64,000 bases of DNA, from NCBI RefSeq assembly GCF_900107975.1, contig NZ_FNVF01000001.1, forward strand, positions 542,323 through 606,322. Reading direction: 5' to 3'. This document shows positions 53,127 through 62,215 of the stretch, one piece after another. Every line of letters begins with the position of its first letter. Position 1 is the stretch's first letter. The notes beneath the pieces are model-generated. The model had not been told where the DNA came from. It made no database searches and worked only from the letters and a program-made list of their open reading frames with translations. The position numbers were made by a program, and so were the translations under genes. This DNA comes from Paenibacillus sp. UNC499MF. GTDB taxonomy: Bacteria > Bacillota > Bacilli > Paenibacillales > NBRC-103111.

Positions 53127-53348
53127 ATGGTACGTTTGACCCGAATGAACGGCAAGCCGTTAGTGATCAACGCGCTTATGATTGAAATGATGGAAGAAAC
53201 ACCGGACACCGTGATTACGTTGATTAACGGAAAGAAAATTATGGTCCTTGAAAAAGAGGCAGCGGTCACAGAGATGGTGGAACAATTTTTGAAACGGATC
53301 GGTGCGGTGCAAGCAACGATCAAGTCGGCGAATACGGAGGGCTTGTAG
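53127..53348 (+). CDS. swrD: Flagellar FlbD-family protein SwrD
   Basis: SwrD (YlzI) raises flagellar torque and allows swarming in B. subtilis. The 73-residue protein matches the FlbD family: MVRLTRMNGKPLVINALMIE, MEETPDTVITLINGKKIMV and an amphipathic C-terminal helix. I chose the ATG 4 nt after GGAGGG; an in-frame ATG four codons earlier overlaps that site. Its stop shares a base with the fliL GTG start. Confidence 0.93.
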   Translation: MVRLTRMNGKPLVINALMIEMMEETPDTVITLINGKKIMVLEKEAAVTEMVEQFLKRIGAVQATIKSANTEGL

Positions 53349-53794
53349 TGCTTAAAAATCGATTTTTTCTGATGCTGGTTTCTATTCTTGTCGCCATCAC
53401 ATTAGTCTTGACGGCTGCATTCGTTTTATGGACGGTTATGGACAATAAATCGGAATCCGCCGGTGAAGAGAAGGTTCAAACGTCGGCAGAGATCAAAGAA
53501 AATACCGTCATTATGAAAGACATTACGACAAACCTGGCCAGTCAGGGCAGCTTCGTGAAAATCAGTCTGGCTTTTGAGCTGGAAAACAAAAAAGCAAAAA
53601 CGGATTTCGAAAATCTGATTGATTCCCGTATCAAAGGAACAATCATCCGGACTCTTTCTGACATGAACTCCGATCAGATTTCAGGCAGCAAAGGGCAGGA
53701 TAACTTGACCACCGCACTGATTAACAAGCTTAATCCGCTTCTTAATGAAGGAAAAATAAGGCGCATTAATATTACCGATATTGTACTTGAGTAG
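53348..53794 (+). CDS. fliL: Flagellar basal body-associated protein FliL
   Basis: FliL surrounds the stator and supports motor torque. The 148-residue protein has a single N-terminal membrane helix (about residues 7-30) and an outside domain with VIMKDITTNLASQGSFVKIS and LINKLNPLLNEGKIRRINIT, ending at IVLE. It starts with GTG, overlapping the swrD stop by one base. Confidence 0.95.
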   Translation: MLKNRFFLMLVSILVAITLVLTAAFVLWTVMDNKSESAGEEKVQTSAEIKENTVIMKDITTNLASQGSFVKISLAFELENKKAKTDFENLIDSRIKGTIIRTLSDMNSDQISGSKGQDNLTTALINKLNPLLNEGKIRRINITDIVLE

Positions 53795-53835
53795 CCTTTT
53801 ACATAGATCGGATACGCACAAAGGGGGTGACTCTT

Positions 53836-54834
53836 ATGGTTGATGTTATGTCACAGAATGAAATCGACGCTCTTCTGGCAGCTCTCTCTTCCGGTGAAAT
53901 GGATGCAGAGGAACTCAAGAAAGAAGATACGCAGCGAAAAGTCCGATTATATGATTTCAAACGGGCCGTACGCTTTTCCAAAGACCATATCCGGAGCTTG
54001 ACCCGGATTCATGAAAACTTTGCCCGGTACTTGACGACTTATTTCTCGGCACAGCTAAGAACGTTTGTCCAGATCAATGTCGTTCAGGTCGAACAGCTTC
54101 CTTATGATGAGTTTATCCGCTCGATTCCCAAAATGACGATCTTGAACATTTTTGAAGCAGAGCCATTAGAGGGAAGAATGGTTCTGGAAGTACACCCGAA
54201 CGTGGCGTACGCGATGCTGGACAGGCTGCTTGGCGGTGTCGGCGTGTCTCCTCAGAAAATTTCGGCTTTGACTGAAATCGAGACGATCGTGATGGAGCGG
54301 ATTTTCAGCCGGGCGTTTGAGAGCCTCCAGGAAGCATGGAAGACGATTATCGATCTTTCTCCGCGGCTTGAAGCCCTGGAAACGAACCCGCAGTTTATGC
54401 AGATCGTTTCCCCCAATGAAACTATCGCGCTGATCTCGCTAAGTACCAAAATCGGCGACACGACCGGGATGATCAACCTGTGTATCCCGCATGTCGTTAT
54501 CGAGCCGATCATGCCCCGCCTGTCGGTGCACCACTGGTTTGTGTCCCAGAAGAAAAGCCGGGCTCCCGAGGAAGTCGAAATTTTGCAGGACAGGCTGACT
54601 CAGGCCAAGCTGCCCATTATCGCAGAGCTGGGAGAATCGCAGATTACGATTCACGAGTTTCTGAATCTGCAGCCCGGGGATGTTATTACTTTGAACAAGC
54701 CGGTAAACGAGCCTCTGCACATCAAAGTCGGCGAGAAGCTTAAATTTACAGGCAGCGCTGGTACAACCAAGAGCAAAATGGCCGTTCAAATCGGCGAAAT
54801 TGTAAATGAAGGAGCAGAAGAACATGACGAGTAA
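53836..54834 (+). CDS. fliM: Flagellar motor switch protein FliM
   Basis: FliM is the C-ring protein that binds phospho-CheY. The 332-residue protein starts with the CheY-binding peptide MSQNEIDALLAALSSGEM, then a CheC-like middle domain (PKMTILNIFEAEPLEGRMVL, AYAMLDRLLGGVG) and a C-terminal SpoA domain (ITIHEFLNLQPGDVITLNKP). I chose ATG 53836, 6 nt after GGGGGTG. Its last codons overlap the fliY start by 11 bases. Confidence 0.97.
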   Translation: MVDVMSQNEIDALLAALSSGEMDAEELKKEDTQRKVRLYDFKRAVRFSKDHIRSLTRIHENFARYLTTYFSAQLRTFVQINVVQVEQLPYDEFIRSIPKMTILNIFEAEPLEGRMVLEVHPNVAYAMLDRLLGGVGVSPQKISALTEIETIVMERIFSRAFESLQEAWKTIIDLSPRLEALETNPQFMQIVSPNETIALISLSTKIGDTTGMINLCIPHVVIEPIMPRLSVHHWFVSQKKSRAPEEVEILQDRLTQAKLPIIAELGESQITIHEFLNLQPGDVITLNKPVNEPLHIKVGEKLKFTGSAGTTKSKMAVQIGEIVNEGAEEHDE

Positions 54835-56110
54835 AGATTATTTGTCGCAGGAGGAAATAGACGCGCTGTTGAAGCAGGCGGTAGATGAGCGTTCCGACGA
54901 TAATCCATCTTCTTCTCTTTCTTCGAATATCGATGATTACTTATCCTCGCTGGAGCAGGACGCTCTGGGAGAGATCGGCAACATCACGTTCGGAAGCGCA
55001 GCGACGGCATTATCCACTCTACTCGGCAAGAAAGTGGACATTACGACCCCTAAAGTATCGTGCATTCCGCGCGTACAGCTGGTTAACGAGTTTCCCAAAC
55101 CGCACGTTGCCGTTCATGTCAACTATGTAGACGGCTTTGACGGTATCAATTTGCTCGTGATCAAGACTCGCGACGCTCAAGTCATTGCCGATCTGATGAT
55201 GGGCGGAGACGGTCATGTGGAAGGCGACGAGTTGTCTGAAATTCACGTCAGCGCCGTTCAGGAAGCCATGAATCAGATGATGGGTTCGTCCGCGACTTCG
55301 ATGTCCACGATATTCAACCGGTTCGTGAATATCTCCCCGCCGGGAATAGATATTTTGAATCTGTCGAATGGAGAAGGAAAACTGCCGAACGAAGACGTAT
55401 TTATAAAGATATCCTTTAGACTGACAATCGGGGACCTTATCGATTCGACCATCATGCAGCTTCTTCCCGTCGATTTTTCCAAAGAAATGGTAAATATCCT
55501 GATGGGCGGGGGTTCCGAAGAGGTTCACGAAGAAACGGCGGCCGCAGTCAGCGAAGAAGTTCCGCCGCCAGCTGTCACCAGCCAGGCGCAAGCGGATCCG
55601 AACGCTCAAGCTTATCAGCAGCCGGTTCCGGAACCGCCATATACAAACCCGGCAGAAGCGCCGTATACGAATCCTTCGATGGGGGGCAACCCGATGCCGA
55701 TGAATCAACCGCCTGCACAACAGTCATACGCACAGCAGCCGATGAATCACGCACCACAGGGAGGAAACTACGGAGGAATGAACAGGAATGTTAACGTACA
55801 GCCGGTCCAGTTCTCCAATCTTCAGCAGGGAGGATACAGCCAGTCGGACGACACGAACCTGAATCTGCTGCTCGATATCCCTCTGAAAGTAACGGTAGAG
55901 CTGGGAAGAACGCAGAAAGTGATCAAAGACATTTTGGAGCTTTCGCAAGGTTCGATCATCGAGCTGGACAAACTGGCCGGTGAACCGGTTGATATTCTGG
56001 TCAACAACAAATTGATCGCCAAGGGAGAAGTCGTCGTTATCGATGAGAACTTCGGCGTTCGCGTAACCGATATCGTCAGTCAGTGGGATCGCATTCAAAA
56101 AATACAATAA
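54824..56110 (+). CDS. fliY: Flagellar motor switch phosphatase FliY
   Basis: FliY replaces FliN in Bacillales: it is a C-ring component that also dephosphorylates CheY. The 428-residue protein has an N-terminal CheY-binding-like peptide (YLSQEEIDALLKQ), a CheC-type phosphatase domain with two DxxxEIGNITFGSAATALS-like centres (the second near SEIHVSAVQEAMNQMMGSSA), a Pro/Gln/Asn-rich linker (about residues 245-340), and a C-terminal FliN-like SpoA domain (LLLDIPLKVTVELGRTQKVI). I chose ATG 54824, after AAGGAG. Confidence 0.96.
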   Translation: MTSKDYLSQEEIDALLKQAVDERSDDNPSSSLSSNIDDYLSSLEQDALGEIGNITFGSAATALSTLLGKKVDITTPKVSCIPRVQLVNEFPKPHVAVHVNYVDGFDGINLLVIKTRDAQVIADLMMGGDGHVEGDELSEIHVSAVQEAMNQMMGSSATSMSTIFNRFVNISPPGIDILNLSNGEGKLPNEDVFIKISFRLTIGDLIDSTIMQLLPVDFSKEMVNILMGGGSEEVHEETAAAVSEEVPPPAVTSQAQADPNAQAYQQPVPEPPYTNPAEAPYTNPSMGGNPMPMNQPPAQQSYAQQPMNHAPQGGNYGGMNRNVNVQPVQFSNLQQGGYSQSDDTNLNLLLDIPLKVTVELGRTQKVIKDILELSQGSIIELDKLAGEPVDILVNNKLIAKGEVVVIDENFGVRVTDIVSQWDRIQKIQ

Positions 56111-56136
56111 CTATCTTTTGGGAGGATTATTTTATC

Positions 56137-56499
56137 ATGGGGAACAGAATTTTGATCGTGGACGACGCAGCATTTATGAGAATGATGATTCGCGACATTT
56201 TAACGAAGAACGGGTATGAAGTTGTCGGTGAAGGAAACGATGGCCTGCAAGCCGTAGAAAAATTCAAAGAGCTGCGTCCCGACCTGGTGACGATGGATAT
56301 CACCATGCCTGAAATGGACGGAATCAATGCGCTGAAAGAGATCAAAAAAATCGATCCTAACGCCAAAGTGATCATGTGCTCGGCGATGGGACAGCAGGCG
56401 ATGGTAATCGATGCGATTCAAGCCGGCGCCAAGGATTTTATCGTGAAACCTTTCCAAGCGGACCGTGTTATCGAAGCCATTAAGAAAACAATGGGCTAA
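56137..56499 (+). CDS. cheY: Chemotaxis response regulator CheY
   Basis: CheY carries the chemotaxis signal from CheA to the motor switch. The 120-residue receiver domain has the acidic pocket (VDDAAFMRMM), the phosphorylated Asp54 in TMDITMPEMDG, the switch residue region CSAMGQQ and the conserved Lys in FIVKPF. GGGAGG lies 11 nt before ATG 56137. It directly follows fliY, whose product removes its phosphate. Confidence 0.97.
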   Translation: MGNRILIVDDAAFMRMMIRDILTKNGYEVVGEGNDGLQAVEKFKELRPDLVTMDITMPEMDGINALKEIKKIDPNAKVIMCSAMGQQAMVIDAIQAGAKDFIVKPFQADRVIEAIKKTMG

Positions 56500-56533
56500 G
56501 CGTAAGCTTTTTAATAAGGAAGGAATGTGAAGC

Positions 56534-57178
56534 TTGAAGAAACAGGCAGGAAAGCTGCTTCTGGCAACGGCAGGACTGATCGTTCAGCTGCCGTTCTGGA
56601 CTTCCGTTTGTTTTGGGACACCTGGGTCGGGCGGCAACATCGGGCCCGGTCCGGGAACAGGAGAGACGGGGAGTATGGATTCGATCGTGATGATCGGAAA
56701 AGTGATTTTCTTTCTCCTCCTTATCATCGGTCTTTTTTACGGCATTATGAAGATGTTGTCGAAAAAAAGCGGATTCCGCTTCGGACGTGCCATGCAGTCG
56801 CTGGGTGGAGTTCCACTCGGCCAAAACAAGTCGATCCAAGTCGTCGAAATCGGCGATTCGCTGTACATCGTCGGAGTCGGAGATAATATCCAGCTTCTTG
56901 AGAAAATAGCCGATGCCGGCGAGGCGGCGAGACTGAAAGAGCAAATTACGGCACAAACCCGGGCGGCAACGGAATTTATTACCGTCGGCAAATGGCTTGA
57001 AAAAATACGCAAAAAGCCAGGTGAAACTAACGCGGTGGAGGAAGAAGAGCTTACGCCGAACTTTCACCAGGTCTTTCAGGATAAACTGCAGAATGTCGCC
57101 CAGCGCAACAAAAGCGTTGAAGAATGGCTGCAGGAAGAAAACGAACAAGATCGGTTGAAGTCAAATGAGCAAAAATAA
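56534..57178 (+). CDS. fliO: Flagellar biosynthesis protein FliO (FliZ)
   Basis: FliO stabilises FliP during assembly of the export gate. The 214-residue protein has a cleavable-looking N-terminal signal (LKKQAGKLLLATAGLIVQLP), a Gly/Pro-rich outside segment, one membrane helix (about residues 55-77) and a cytosolic FliO domain with SLGGVPLGQNKSIQVVEIGD. The start is TTG. It overlaps fliP by 14 bases. Confidence 0.92.
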   Translation: MKKQAGKLLLATAGLIVQLPFWTSVCFGTPGSGGNIGPGPGTGETGSMDSIVMIGKVIFFLLLIIGLFYGIMKMLSKKSGFRFGRAMQSLGGVPLGQNKSIQVVEIGDSLYIVGVGDNIQLLEKIADAGEAARLKEQITAQTRAATEFITVGKWLEKIRKKPGETNAVEEEELTPNFHQVFQDKLQNVAQRNKSVEEWLQEENEQDRLKSNEQK

Positions 57179-57941
57179 AGGAATTTTTATTATTCTGCTT
57201 GCTTTACTTGTGTTCGTCGGATGGGCAGGGGATACGGCTTATGCCGCTCCGGACCCGCAGAATCCGATTCCCGGTATAAGCGTCAACGTAGATTCGGGAA
57301 GCGGTGCTTCCGGAGCCTCCAGCACAATCAGCGTCATTTTGCTGCTGACGGTTCTGAGTCTCGCGCCTTCATTTCTGATTCTGATGACCAGCTTTACGAG
57401 AATCGTCATTGTGCTGGGGTTCGTACGCACGTCTCTCGGGACGCAGCAGATGCCGCCTAACCAGGTTTTGATCGGACTGGCCCTGTTTCTTACCCTGTTT
57501 ATTATGGCACCGACGCTGGGACAGATTAACGATACGGCCGTCCAGCCCTACATGAAGGGGGAACTCAACCAGACGCAGGCTCTTCAAAAAGCGTCCGTTC
57601 CCATCAAGCAGTTCATGTGGAATCATACCCGGCCTAAAGATTTGAAGCTTTTCCTGGATTACACGAAGGCGGAGGCTCCCAAAGGAGTCGAAGACACACC
57701 GCTGACAGCCCTTGTTCCGGCTTATGCCATCAGCGAGCTGAAAACGGCGTTTCAAATGGGCTTTATGATCTTTATCCCTTTCCTGGTTATCGATATGGTT
57801 ATCGCCAGTACGCTGATGGCCATGGGGATGATGATGCTGCCGCCCGTTATGATATCGCTGCCGTTCAAAATCCTGCTGTTTATTCTGGTGGACGGTTGGT
57901 ATCTGGTTGTTAAATCGCTGCTCCTCAGTTACAGTACATGA
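57165..57941 (+). CDS. fliP: Flagellar export gate protein FliP
   Basis: FliP forms the pore core of the export gate with FliQ and FliR. The 258-residue protein has an N-terminal signal peptide ending near TAYA, four hydrophobic helices, and the family signatures PSFLILMTSFTRIVIVLGFV, LGTQQMPPNQVLIGLALFLT and FIPFLVIDMVIASTLMAMGM. It starts inside the end of fliO and is followed by fliQ. Confidence 0.98.
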   Translation: MSKNKGIFIILLALLVFVGWAGDTAYAAPDPQNPIPGISVNVDSGSGASGASSTISVILLLTVLSLAPSFLILMTSFTRIVIVLGFVRTSLGTQQMPPNQVLIGLALFLTLFIMAPTLGQINDTAVQPYMKGELNQTQALQKASVPIKQFMWNHTRPKDLKLFLDYTKAEAPKGVEDTPLTALVPAYAISELKTAFQMGFMIFIPFLVIDMVIASTLMAMGMMMLPPVMISLPFKILLFILVDGWYLVVKSLLLSYST

Positions 57942-57966
57942 ACGCGGAAGCTGGAGGTCACCTAAC

Positions 57967-58236
57967 ATGAGTTCGCAATTTATCATTAAGCTGGCCGGCG
58001 AAGCGGTCTATACGGTGCTGAAAGCCAGCGCTCCGATGCTGGTGATCGCCCTTGCGGTCGGTCTTATCATCAGTATCTTTCAGGCTACGACTCAAATTCA
58101 GGAGCAGACGCTTGCATTCGTGCCGAAAATCGTGGCGGTCCTGCTTTCGGTCTTAATTTTCGGGCCCTGGATTTTGAACACGCTGGTCGACTTTACATTC
58201 AATCTGTTCAACAATCTTCATCAATATATCGGGTAG
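57967..58236 (+). CDS. fliQ: Flagellar export gate protein FliQ
   Basis: FliQ is a small two-helix subunit of the export gate. The 89-residue protein shows AVYTVLKASAPMLVIALAVG, SIFQATTQIQEQTLAFVPKI and a second helix VAVLLSVLIFGPWILNTLVD. I chose the ATG after GGAGGTCACCTAAC. It stands 25 nt after fliP and 6 nt before fliR. Confidence 0.97.
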   Translation: MSSQFIIKLAGEAVYTVLKASAPMLVIALAVGLIISIFQATTQIQEQTLAFVPKIVAVLLSVLIFGPWILNTLVDFTFNLFNNLHQYIG

Positions 58237-58242
58237 GCGGCC

Positions 58243-59040
58243 ATGGAGCTTTGGTTTCAACTTTTGCCCAACGCTATGCTGATTTTTTGTCGAATGACCT
58301 CGTTCCTTGTCGTCGTACCGCTCTTCTCGTCCCGAAATGTGCCGAGTATGTTCAAAATCGGACTCGCTTTATTTCTGACTTTGATCGTAACGGCGGCTCA
58401 AGGGACGTCCCAGCTGGTTCCGATGGACGCGCAGTATGTCCTGCTGGTCATCCGGGAAATAATCGTCGGCCTGCTGCTCGGTTTTATCGCCTATCTGTTT
58501 TTTACGGCCGTACAGATCGCGGGTTCCTTTATCGATATGCAGATCGGACTCGGGATGGCCAACGTGATTGATCCTATGTCGGGAACCACCGTACCCTTGA
58601 TGGGCAATTTGAAGTACATGCTTGCCATGCTGCTGCTGCTGAGCTTCAACGGTCATCACTTTATGCTGCAGGGCATCATGAACAGCTATGAATGGATACC
58701 GCTGTCCAACAATTTGTTTGCTCAGCTTTACGGGGGACAAATCACCGAATTTCTGGTGAAAACATTTTCGAGTGTTTTCGCTCTGTCGATGCAGCTTGCG
58801 GCCCCTGTTGTCGCAGCGATGTTTTTGACGGACCTCGGTTTGGGTTTACTGACGCGCGTCGCTCCCCAGTTCAACATTTTCGTAGTCGGGGTGCCGCTGA
58901 AGATCATCATCGGGTTTTTCCTGATCGCCCTGCTTATGCCCGAGCTGATCGGTTTGTTTCACCAATTGTTCGACCGGATGTTCGAAGCGATGCAAAAGCT
59001 GCTGAATCTAGTGGCCGGCAAAGCGCTGGAAGCTCCGTAG
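58243..59040 (+). CDS. fliR: Flagellar export gate protein FliR
   Basis: FliR completes the helical export gate with FliP and FliQ. The 265-residue protein has about six hydrophobic helices and the family blocks RMTSFLVVVPLFSSRNVPSM, IDMQIGLGMANVIDPMSGTT and GLLTRVAPQFNIFVVGVPLK. It lies between fliQ and flhB, the usual order in this phylum. Confidence 0.97.
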   Translation: MELWFQLLPNAMLIFCRMTSFLVVVPLFSSRNVPSMFKIGLALFLTLIVTAAQGTSQLVPMDAQYVLLVIREIIVGLLLGFIAYLFFTAVQIAGSFIDMQIGLGMANVIDPMSGTTVPLMGNLKYMLAMLLLLSFNGHHFMLQGIMNSYEWIPLSNNLFAQLYGGQITEFLVKTFSSVFALSMQLAAPVVAAMFLTDLGLGLLTRVAPQFNIFVVGVPLKIIIGFFLIALLMPELIGLFHQLFDRMFEAMQKLLNLVAGKALEAP

Positions 59041-59068
59041 CACCTGTACGGGAAAGGAAAGGATACGT

Positions 59069-60166
59069 ATGGAACCGCTCCGTTTAAAGCTGGACCTGCA
59101 GTTGTTCTCGCAAGAGAAGACGGAACCGGCGACACCGAAAAAGAGGCAGGACGCCCGTAAAAAAGGCCAAGTGGCGAAAAGTATGGAGCTGCCTGCTGCT
59201 TTTATCCTGTTCTTTTCATTTTTATCGTTTTACATGATCGGCGGATTTATGAAGGATCGGCTGATAGATCTATTCTCGGGTACGCTGAGGCATGATTTGC
59301 TGATGGATGTGACGATGGCGAATGTACGGATGTTATTTTACCGGCTGTTAATTCATTTTTTGACTATGCTGGCTCCCATTTTAATCTTGACGATGGTGAT
59401 TGCCCTGGCGGGTAACTATCTTCAGATCGGAATTCTTTTTACGGGCGATCCGCTCAAAATCAAGTTGAGCAAGCTGAATCCCATTGAAGGGTTCAAAAAA
59501 ATATTTTCAATGCGCTCCGCCGTGGATTTTTTGAAGTCCATGCTGAAAATGAGCGTGATCGGAATCATCGTTTATACGACGTTGTGGGACGAGAAAGAGA
59601 AGCTCCTCAGCCTCAGTCATGTGCCGCTGGAAAAATCGCTTCATTATATATGGTCCCTGACGCTTTCACTGGGGCTCAAAATCGCATTAGTTCTGGTCGT
59701 GCTTGCCTTGTTCGATTACCTGTACCAGAAGTATGAATTCGAGAAAAGCATACGGATGTCCAAGCAGGACATCAAAGACGAATACAAGAAAATGGAAGGC
59801 GATCCCCTGATCAAAGGGAAAATTCGCGAAAAACAACGCCGGATGGCCATGCAGCGGATGATGCAGGAAATTCCTACGGCGGATGTCATTATTACAAACC
59901 CGACGCATTTTGCGGTAGCCATCCGGTACGATTCGGCCAATATGCAGGCTCCTAAAGTGGTTGCGAAAGGGACGGATCACGTGGCTTTGAAAATACGCGA
60001 AATCGCGAAGGAACACGGCATTATGATTATGGAAAACAAGCCGCTTGCACGGGCGCTCTACGCTCAGGTCGATCTGGAAGAATCGATTCCGGGCGACCTG
60101 TTCCAGGCCGTAGCCGAAGTGCTGGCTTATGTATACAAAATTAAGGGCAAAGTGAAGAAAACGTAG
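59069..60166 (+). CDS. flhB: Flagellar export switch protein FlhB
   Basis: FlhB selects which substrates the export gate accepts and cleaves itself when the hook is complete. The 365-residue protein has a basic N-terminus (KTEPATPKKRQDARKKGQVA), four membrane helices, and a C-terminal cytosolic domain with the autocleavage motif NPTH (Asn277-Pro278). The following AVAIRYDSANMQAPKVVAKG and IPGDLFQAVAEVLAYVYK are closely matched by YlqH at 28920. GGAAAGGA precedes the ATG. Confidence 0.98.
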   Translation: MEPLRLKLDLQLFSQEKTEPATPKKRQDARKKGQVAKSMELPAAFILFFSFLSFYMIGGFMKDRLIDLFSGTLRHDLLMDVTMANVRMLFYRLLIHFLTMLAPILILTMVIALAGNYLQIGILFTGDPLKIKLSKLNPIEGFKKIFSMRSAVDFLKSMLKMSVIGIIVYTTLWDEKEKLLSLSHVPLEKSLHYIWSLTLSLGLKIALVLVVLALFDYLYQKYEFEKSIRMSKQDIKDEYKKMEGDPLIKGKIREKQRRMAMQRMMQEIPTADVIITNPTHFAVAIRYDSANMQAPKVVAKGTDHVALKIREIAKEHGIMIMENKPLARALYAQVDLEESIPGDLFQAVAEVLAYVYKIKGKVKKT

Positions 60167-60181
60167 AAAGGGGGGCCGTAC

Positions 60182-62215
60182 ATGAAACCAAAAGATTTAG
60201 TTGTACTGATCGGGGTAATCGGGATTATTTTGATGATGGTGGTGCCGATTCCAACCGCCCTCCTCGATTTTTTGCTCATTATTAACATTACGATCTCCCT
60301 GATGATTATTTTGGTCGGAATGAATACGCAGGAAGCGCTGCAGTTTTCCATTTTCCCGGCCCTGCTGCTGGTAACGACCTTGTTCCGTTTGGCACTTAAC
60401 GTTTCGACGGCCAGAAATATTTTGGCTCATGCCGAAGCGGGAGCCGTAGTCGAGACGTTCGGTAACTTCGTGGCGGCGGGCAATATCGTAGTCGGATTTA
60501 TCGTGTTTCTTATTCTGGTTATCGTGCAGTTTATCGTCATCACGAAAGGTTCGGAGCGCGTAGCCGAAGTGGCGGCCCGCTTTACCTTGGATGCGATGCC
60601 CGGCAAGCAGATGAGCATCGATGCCGATTTGAACGCCGGTATGATCAACGAGCAGCAGGCACGCGAGCGCCGCAGAAAAGTGGAGCGCGAAGCCGACTTC
60701 TACGGAGCCATGGACGGAGCGAGTAAATTCGTCAAAGGAGACGCGATTGCCGGAATTATCATCCTCCTGATTAACCTGATCGGGGGATTGATCATCGGGA
60801 TTTCGATGAAAGGCATGTCGTTCGGAGAAGCCGGACATACGTACTCGATTCTCACCATCGGTGACGGACTGGTCAGTCAGATTCCGGCCCTGCTTATTTC
60901 AACCGCTTCCGGCATTATCGTAACGCGCGCCTCTTCGGAAGGAACGTTCAGTAACGATATCGTCGGTCAATTGACCGCCTATCCGAAGCTGCTGTATATC
61001 GTGGCGGGAACGATCGCTTTTCTGGGTATTTTCACACCGATTCATTGGTATACGACCATTCCTATCGCGGTTCTTCTCGTTTTTGCGGCAAGAAAGATGC
61101 AGCAGAACTTGAACCGGAAGCAGGTAGAAGAAGAACAGATGGTGGAAGAGCAGCAGATCGAAGAAGTACGGAGCCCGGAAAGTGTGATCAGCCTCTTGCA
61201 GGTGGATCCGATCGAATTCGAGTTCGGTTACGGTCTCATTCCGCTGGCCGACGCCCAGCAGGGCGGGGATTTGCTCGACCGGATTATTCTCATCCGCAGA
61301 CAATGTGCGCTGGAGCTCGGTATCGTGGTTCCGGTTATCCGGATCCGCGACAATATTCAGCTGCGGCCTAACGAGTATATCATCAAAATTAAAGGCAATA
61401 CGGTTGCGGGCGGCGAATTGCTGCTTAACCACTACTTGGCCATGAGCCCGGGATTCGAAGACGAGTCCGTTACGGGAATCGAGACGACCGAACCTGCGTT
61501 CGGACTGCCGGCCCTGTGGATCGATGAGATGACCAAAGAGCGGGCGGAGTTATCCGGATACACCGTGGTGGATCCGCCTTCCGTTGTCGCCACGCATCTC
61601 ACGGAAATTATTAAAAAGCACGCCCACGAGCTTCTGGGACGTCAAGAAACCAAGACGCTTATCGACAACGTCAGGGAAGCTTATCCGGCTCTCGTGGACG
61701 ATTTGATTCCGAATGTCCTGTCCATCGGCGACGTGCAGAAAGTGCTTGTGAAACTGCTCCGGGAAAAAATTTCCGTGCGCGATCTGGTTACCATCCTGGA
61801 AACGCTGGCGGATTACGGACCTTACTCCAAAGATCCGGATATTTTGACGGAATATGTGCGTCAGTCTCTCTCGAGACAAATCACACTGCAGTATTCGTCT
61901 CCGCAGGATTCGCTCCGCGTTATTACCGTAGGCCCGGGGCTGGAGAAAAAAATCGCGGATTCCGTGCAGCAGACGGATCAAGGATCGTATCTGGCTATCG
62001 ACCCGTCTTCTTCGCAGGTCATTTATCACAAGCTGGGTGAGCAGGTGAGCAAAATGGTCCAGTCCGGTCACCAGCCGGTTATTCTGGCTTCACCGACGAT
62101 CCGTATGTATTTGCGCCAGCTTCTGGAGCGTACCATGCAGGACATTCCGGTTTTGTCTTACAGCGAGCTTGAACCGAGTGTAGAAATTCAAAGCATGGGA
62201 GTTGTCAACTTGTGA
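60182..62215 (+). CDS. flhA: Flagellar export gate protein FlhA
   Basis: FlhA is the large export-gate protein, a proton-driven part with a cytosolic ring. The 677-residue protein has about eight membrane helices (to about residue 310), the conserved FHIPEP-type block (LFRLALNVSTARNILAHAEA, AEVAARFTLDAMPGKQMSID) and a cytosolic domain to the end. GAAAGGGGGG lies 5 nt before the ATG. Its stop overlaps the flhF start by four bases. Confidence 0.98.
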   Translation: MKPKDLVVLIGVIGIILMMVVPIPTALLDFLLIINITISLMIILVGMNTQEALQFSIFPALLLVTTLFRLALNVSTARNILAHAEAGAVVETFGNFVAAGNIVVGFIVFLILVIVQFIVITKGSERVAEVAARFTLDAMPGKQMSIDADLNAGMINEQQARERRRKVEREADFYGAMDGASKFVKGDAIAGIIILLINLIGGLIIGISMKGMSFGEAGHTYSILTIGDGLVSQIPALLISTASGIIVTRASSEGTFSNDIVGQLTAYPKLLYIVAGTIAFLGIFTPIHWYTTIPIAVLLVFAARKMQQNLNRKQVEEEQMVEEQQIEEVRSPESVISLLQVDPIEFEFGYGLIPLADAQQGGDLLDRIILIRRQCALELGIVVPVIRIRDNIQLRPNEYIIKIKGNTVAGGELLLNHYLAMSPGFEDESVTGIETTEPAFGLPALWIDEMTKERAELSGYTVVDPPSVVATHLTEIIKKHAHELLGRQETKTLIDNVREAYPALVDDLIPNVLSIGDVQKVLVKLLREKISVRDLVTILETLADYGPYSKDPDILTEYVRQSLSRQITLQYSSPQDSLRVITVGPGLEKKIADSVQQTDQGSYLAIDPSSSQVIYHKLGEQVSKMVQSGHQPVILASPTIRMYLRQLLERTMQDIPVLSYSELEPSVEIQSMGVVNL